This document shows, piece after piece, positions 63,601 to 64,000 of a DNA stretch of 64,000 nt. This DNA is from Romanomermis culicivorax (lineage: Eukaryota; Nematoda; Enoplea; Mermithida; Mermithidae): positions 682,001 through 746,000 of the forward strand of contig CAWUHX010000118.1 of the NCBI GenBank assembly GCA_963922205.1, given 5' to 3'. Made by a program: the position numbers and the translations under genes. The notes below the pieces were generated by a model. The model was not told the DNA's origin. It searched no databases and saw only the letters and a list, made by a program, of their open reading frames with translations. Each line of letters begins with the position of its first letter. Position 1 is the first letter of the stretch.

Positions 63601-64000
63601 AGACAGAAGAAAGAAAATACAATAAACCAAAACAAAAAAAACAATTGAAGATACAAAAAAAGAGAAAACACAAAAAAACAGTACACAAAAACAAAAACAC
63701 GAATAATTCATGTAAGAAAGATACAAAAAAGAGACAATACAAAAAAGAAAAGAACAAAAGGAAAAAGAACAATAAATCAAAACAAAAAAAGACATTGAAG
63801 ATACAAAAAAAGAGAAAAATAGAAAAAAACAATATACAAAAACAAAAACACAAATAATGCATGTAAGAAAGATACAAAAAAGAGAAAAATACAAAAAAAG
63901 AAAAGACAAAAGGAAAGAAAAATACATACAATAAATCAAAACAAAAACATTGAAGATACAAAAAAAGGGAAAAATCGAGAAAACAGTACACAAAAACACA
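60659..64000 (-). repeat. A-rich repeat-filled intron, open at the right edge
   Basis: 60659-61600 is A-rich low complexity. From about 62200 to the end, loose units with AAATACAAATAAAACATG and GATACAAAAAAAGA recur, and blocks such as CACAAATAATGCATGTAAGAAAG reappear near 62905, 63057, 63708 and 63852. The strong A bias makes many Phe-rich ORFs on the minus strand; none is a gene. No UBR exon was found here. Confidence 0.8.

Noticed and set aside
1..64000. Bacterial, organellar or protist origin because of the very low GC content
   Set aside because: A spliced UBR1-type gene with many introns excludes bacteria and organelles, and the intron signals fit an animal genome better.
1..64000. tRNA or rRNA genes
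   Set aside because: No cloverleaf with B-box-like GGTTCGA words in context, and no rRNA-like conserved stretch, could be found by eye. A covariance-model search would be needed to exclude them.

Overview
The window is eukaryotic, AT-rich and more than 90 % non-coding. Its main content is one very large, intron-swollen gene on the minus strand. That gene is a UBR1/UBR2-type N-recognin, the E3 ubiquitin ligase of the N-degron pathway. I rebuilt 27 consecutive exons from the ATG at 49013 down to 1494, where the gene runs off the left edge inside its RING-H2 domain. The joined exons read 1209 codons plus 2 bases without a stop, and every splice phase agrees. They cover the UBR box (zinc ligands intact), the ClpS-like domain, the helical core, the basic helix before the RING, and the first RING-H2 ligands. 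About 3.6 kb of coding sequence is spread over 47.5 kb.

Introns are of two kinds. Nine are 58-219 bp with TTTTCAG/TTTTTAG-type acceptors, often carrying CTACAGTA. The others are 0.5-4.7 kb, and most are filled by a tandem-repeat family of their own. Short introns, T-rich acceptors and the CTACAGTA/TACTGTAG and TGACGTCA words suggest a nematode, probably rhabditid. This is an inference; another small invertebrate is possible. An amplification adapter at an assembly gap fits a low-input library from a tiny animal.

Layout: 1-49013, the UBR gene (exon 27 leftmost, exon 1 rightmost). 49014-52700, upstream region with a nest of short inverted-repeat transposons that have 8-bp target duplications. 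52700-55172, more GC-balanced DNA with two diverged LTR-like repeats and no intact gene. 55173-55323, a 100-N gap flanked on both sides by the same library adapter in opposite orientations. 55324-64000, another contig end carrying two exons of a UBR C-terminal domain, also on the minus strand, inside satellite-filled introns. These two exons need two single-base corrections to read through, and the last coding exon is missing before the gap. They are either a second, tandem UBR gene or the misplaced 3' part of the same gene.

No tRNA, rRNA, CRISPR array or bacterial operon was seen. The many long ORFs in the A-rich blocks are by-products of low-complexity repeats, not genes. The most unusual features are the private satellites of the introns, the opposite-orientation arrays flanking exon 6, a copied exon end inside intron 19, an AG-free pyrimidine array in intron 16, and the nested transposons with a visible empty site.
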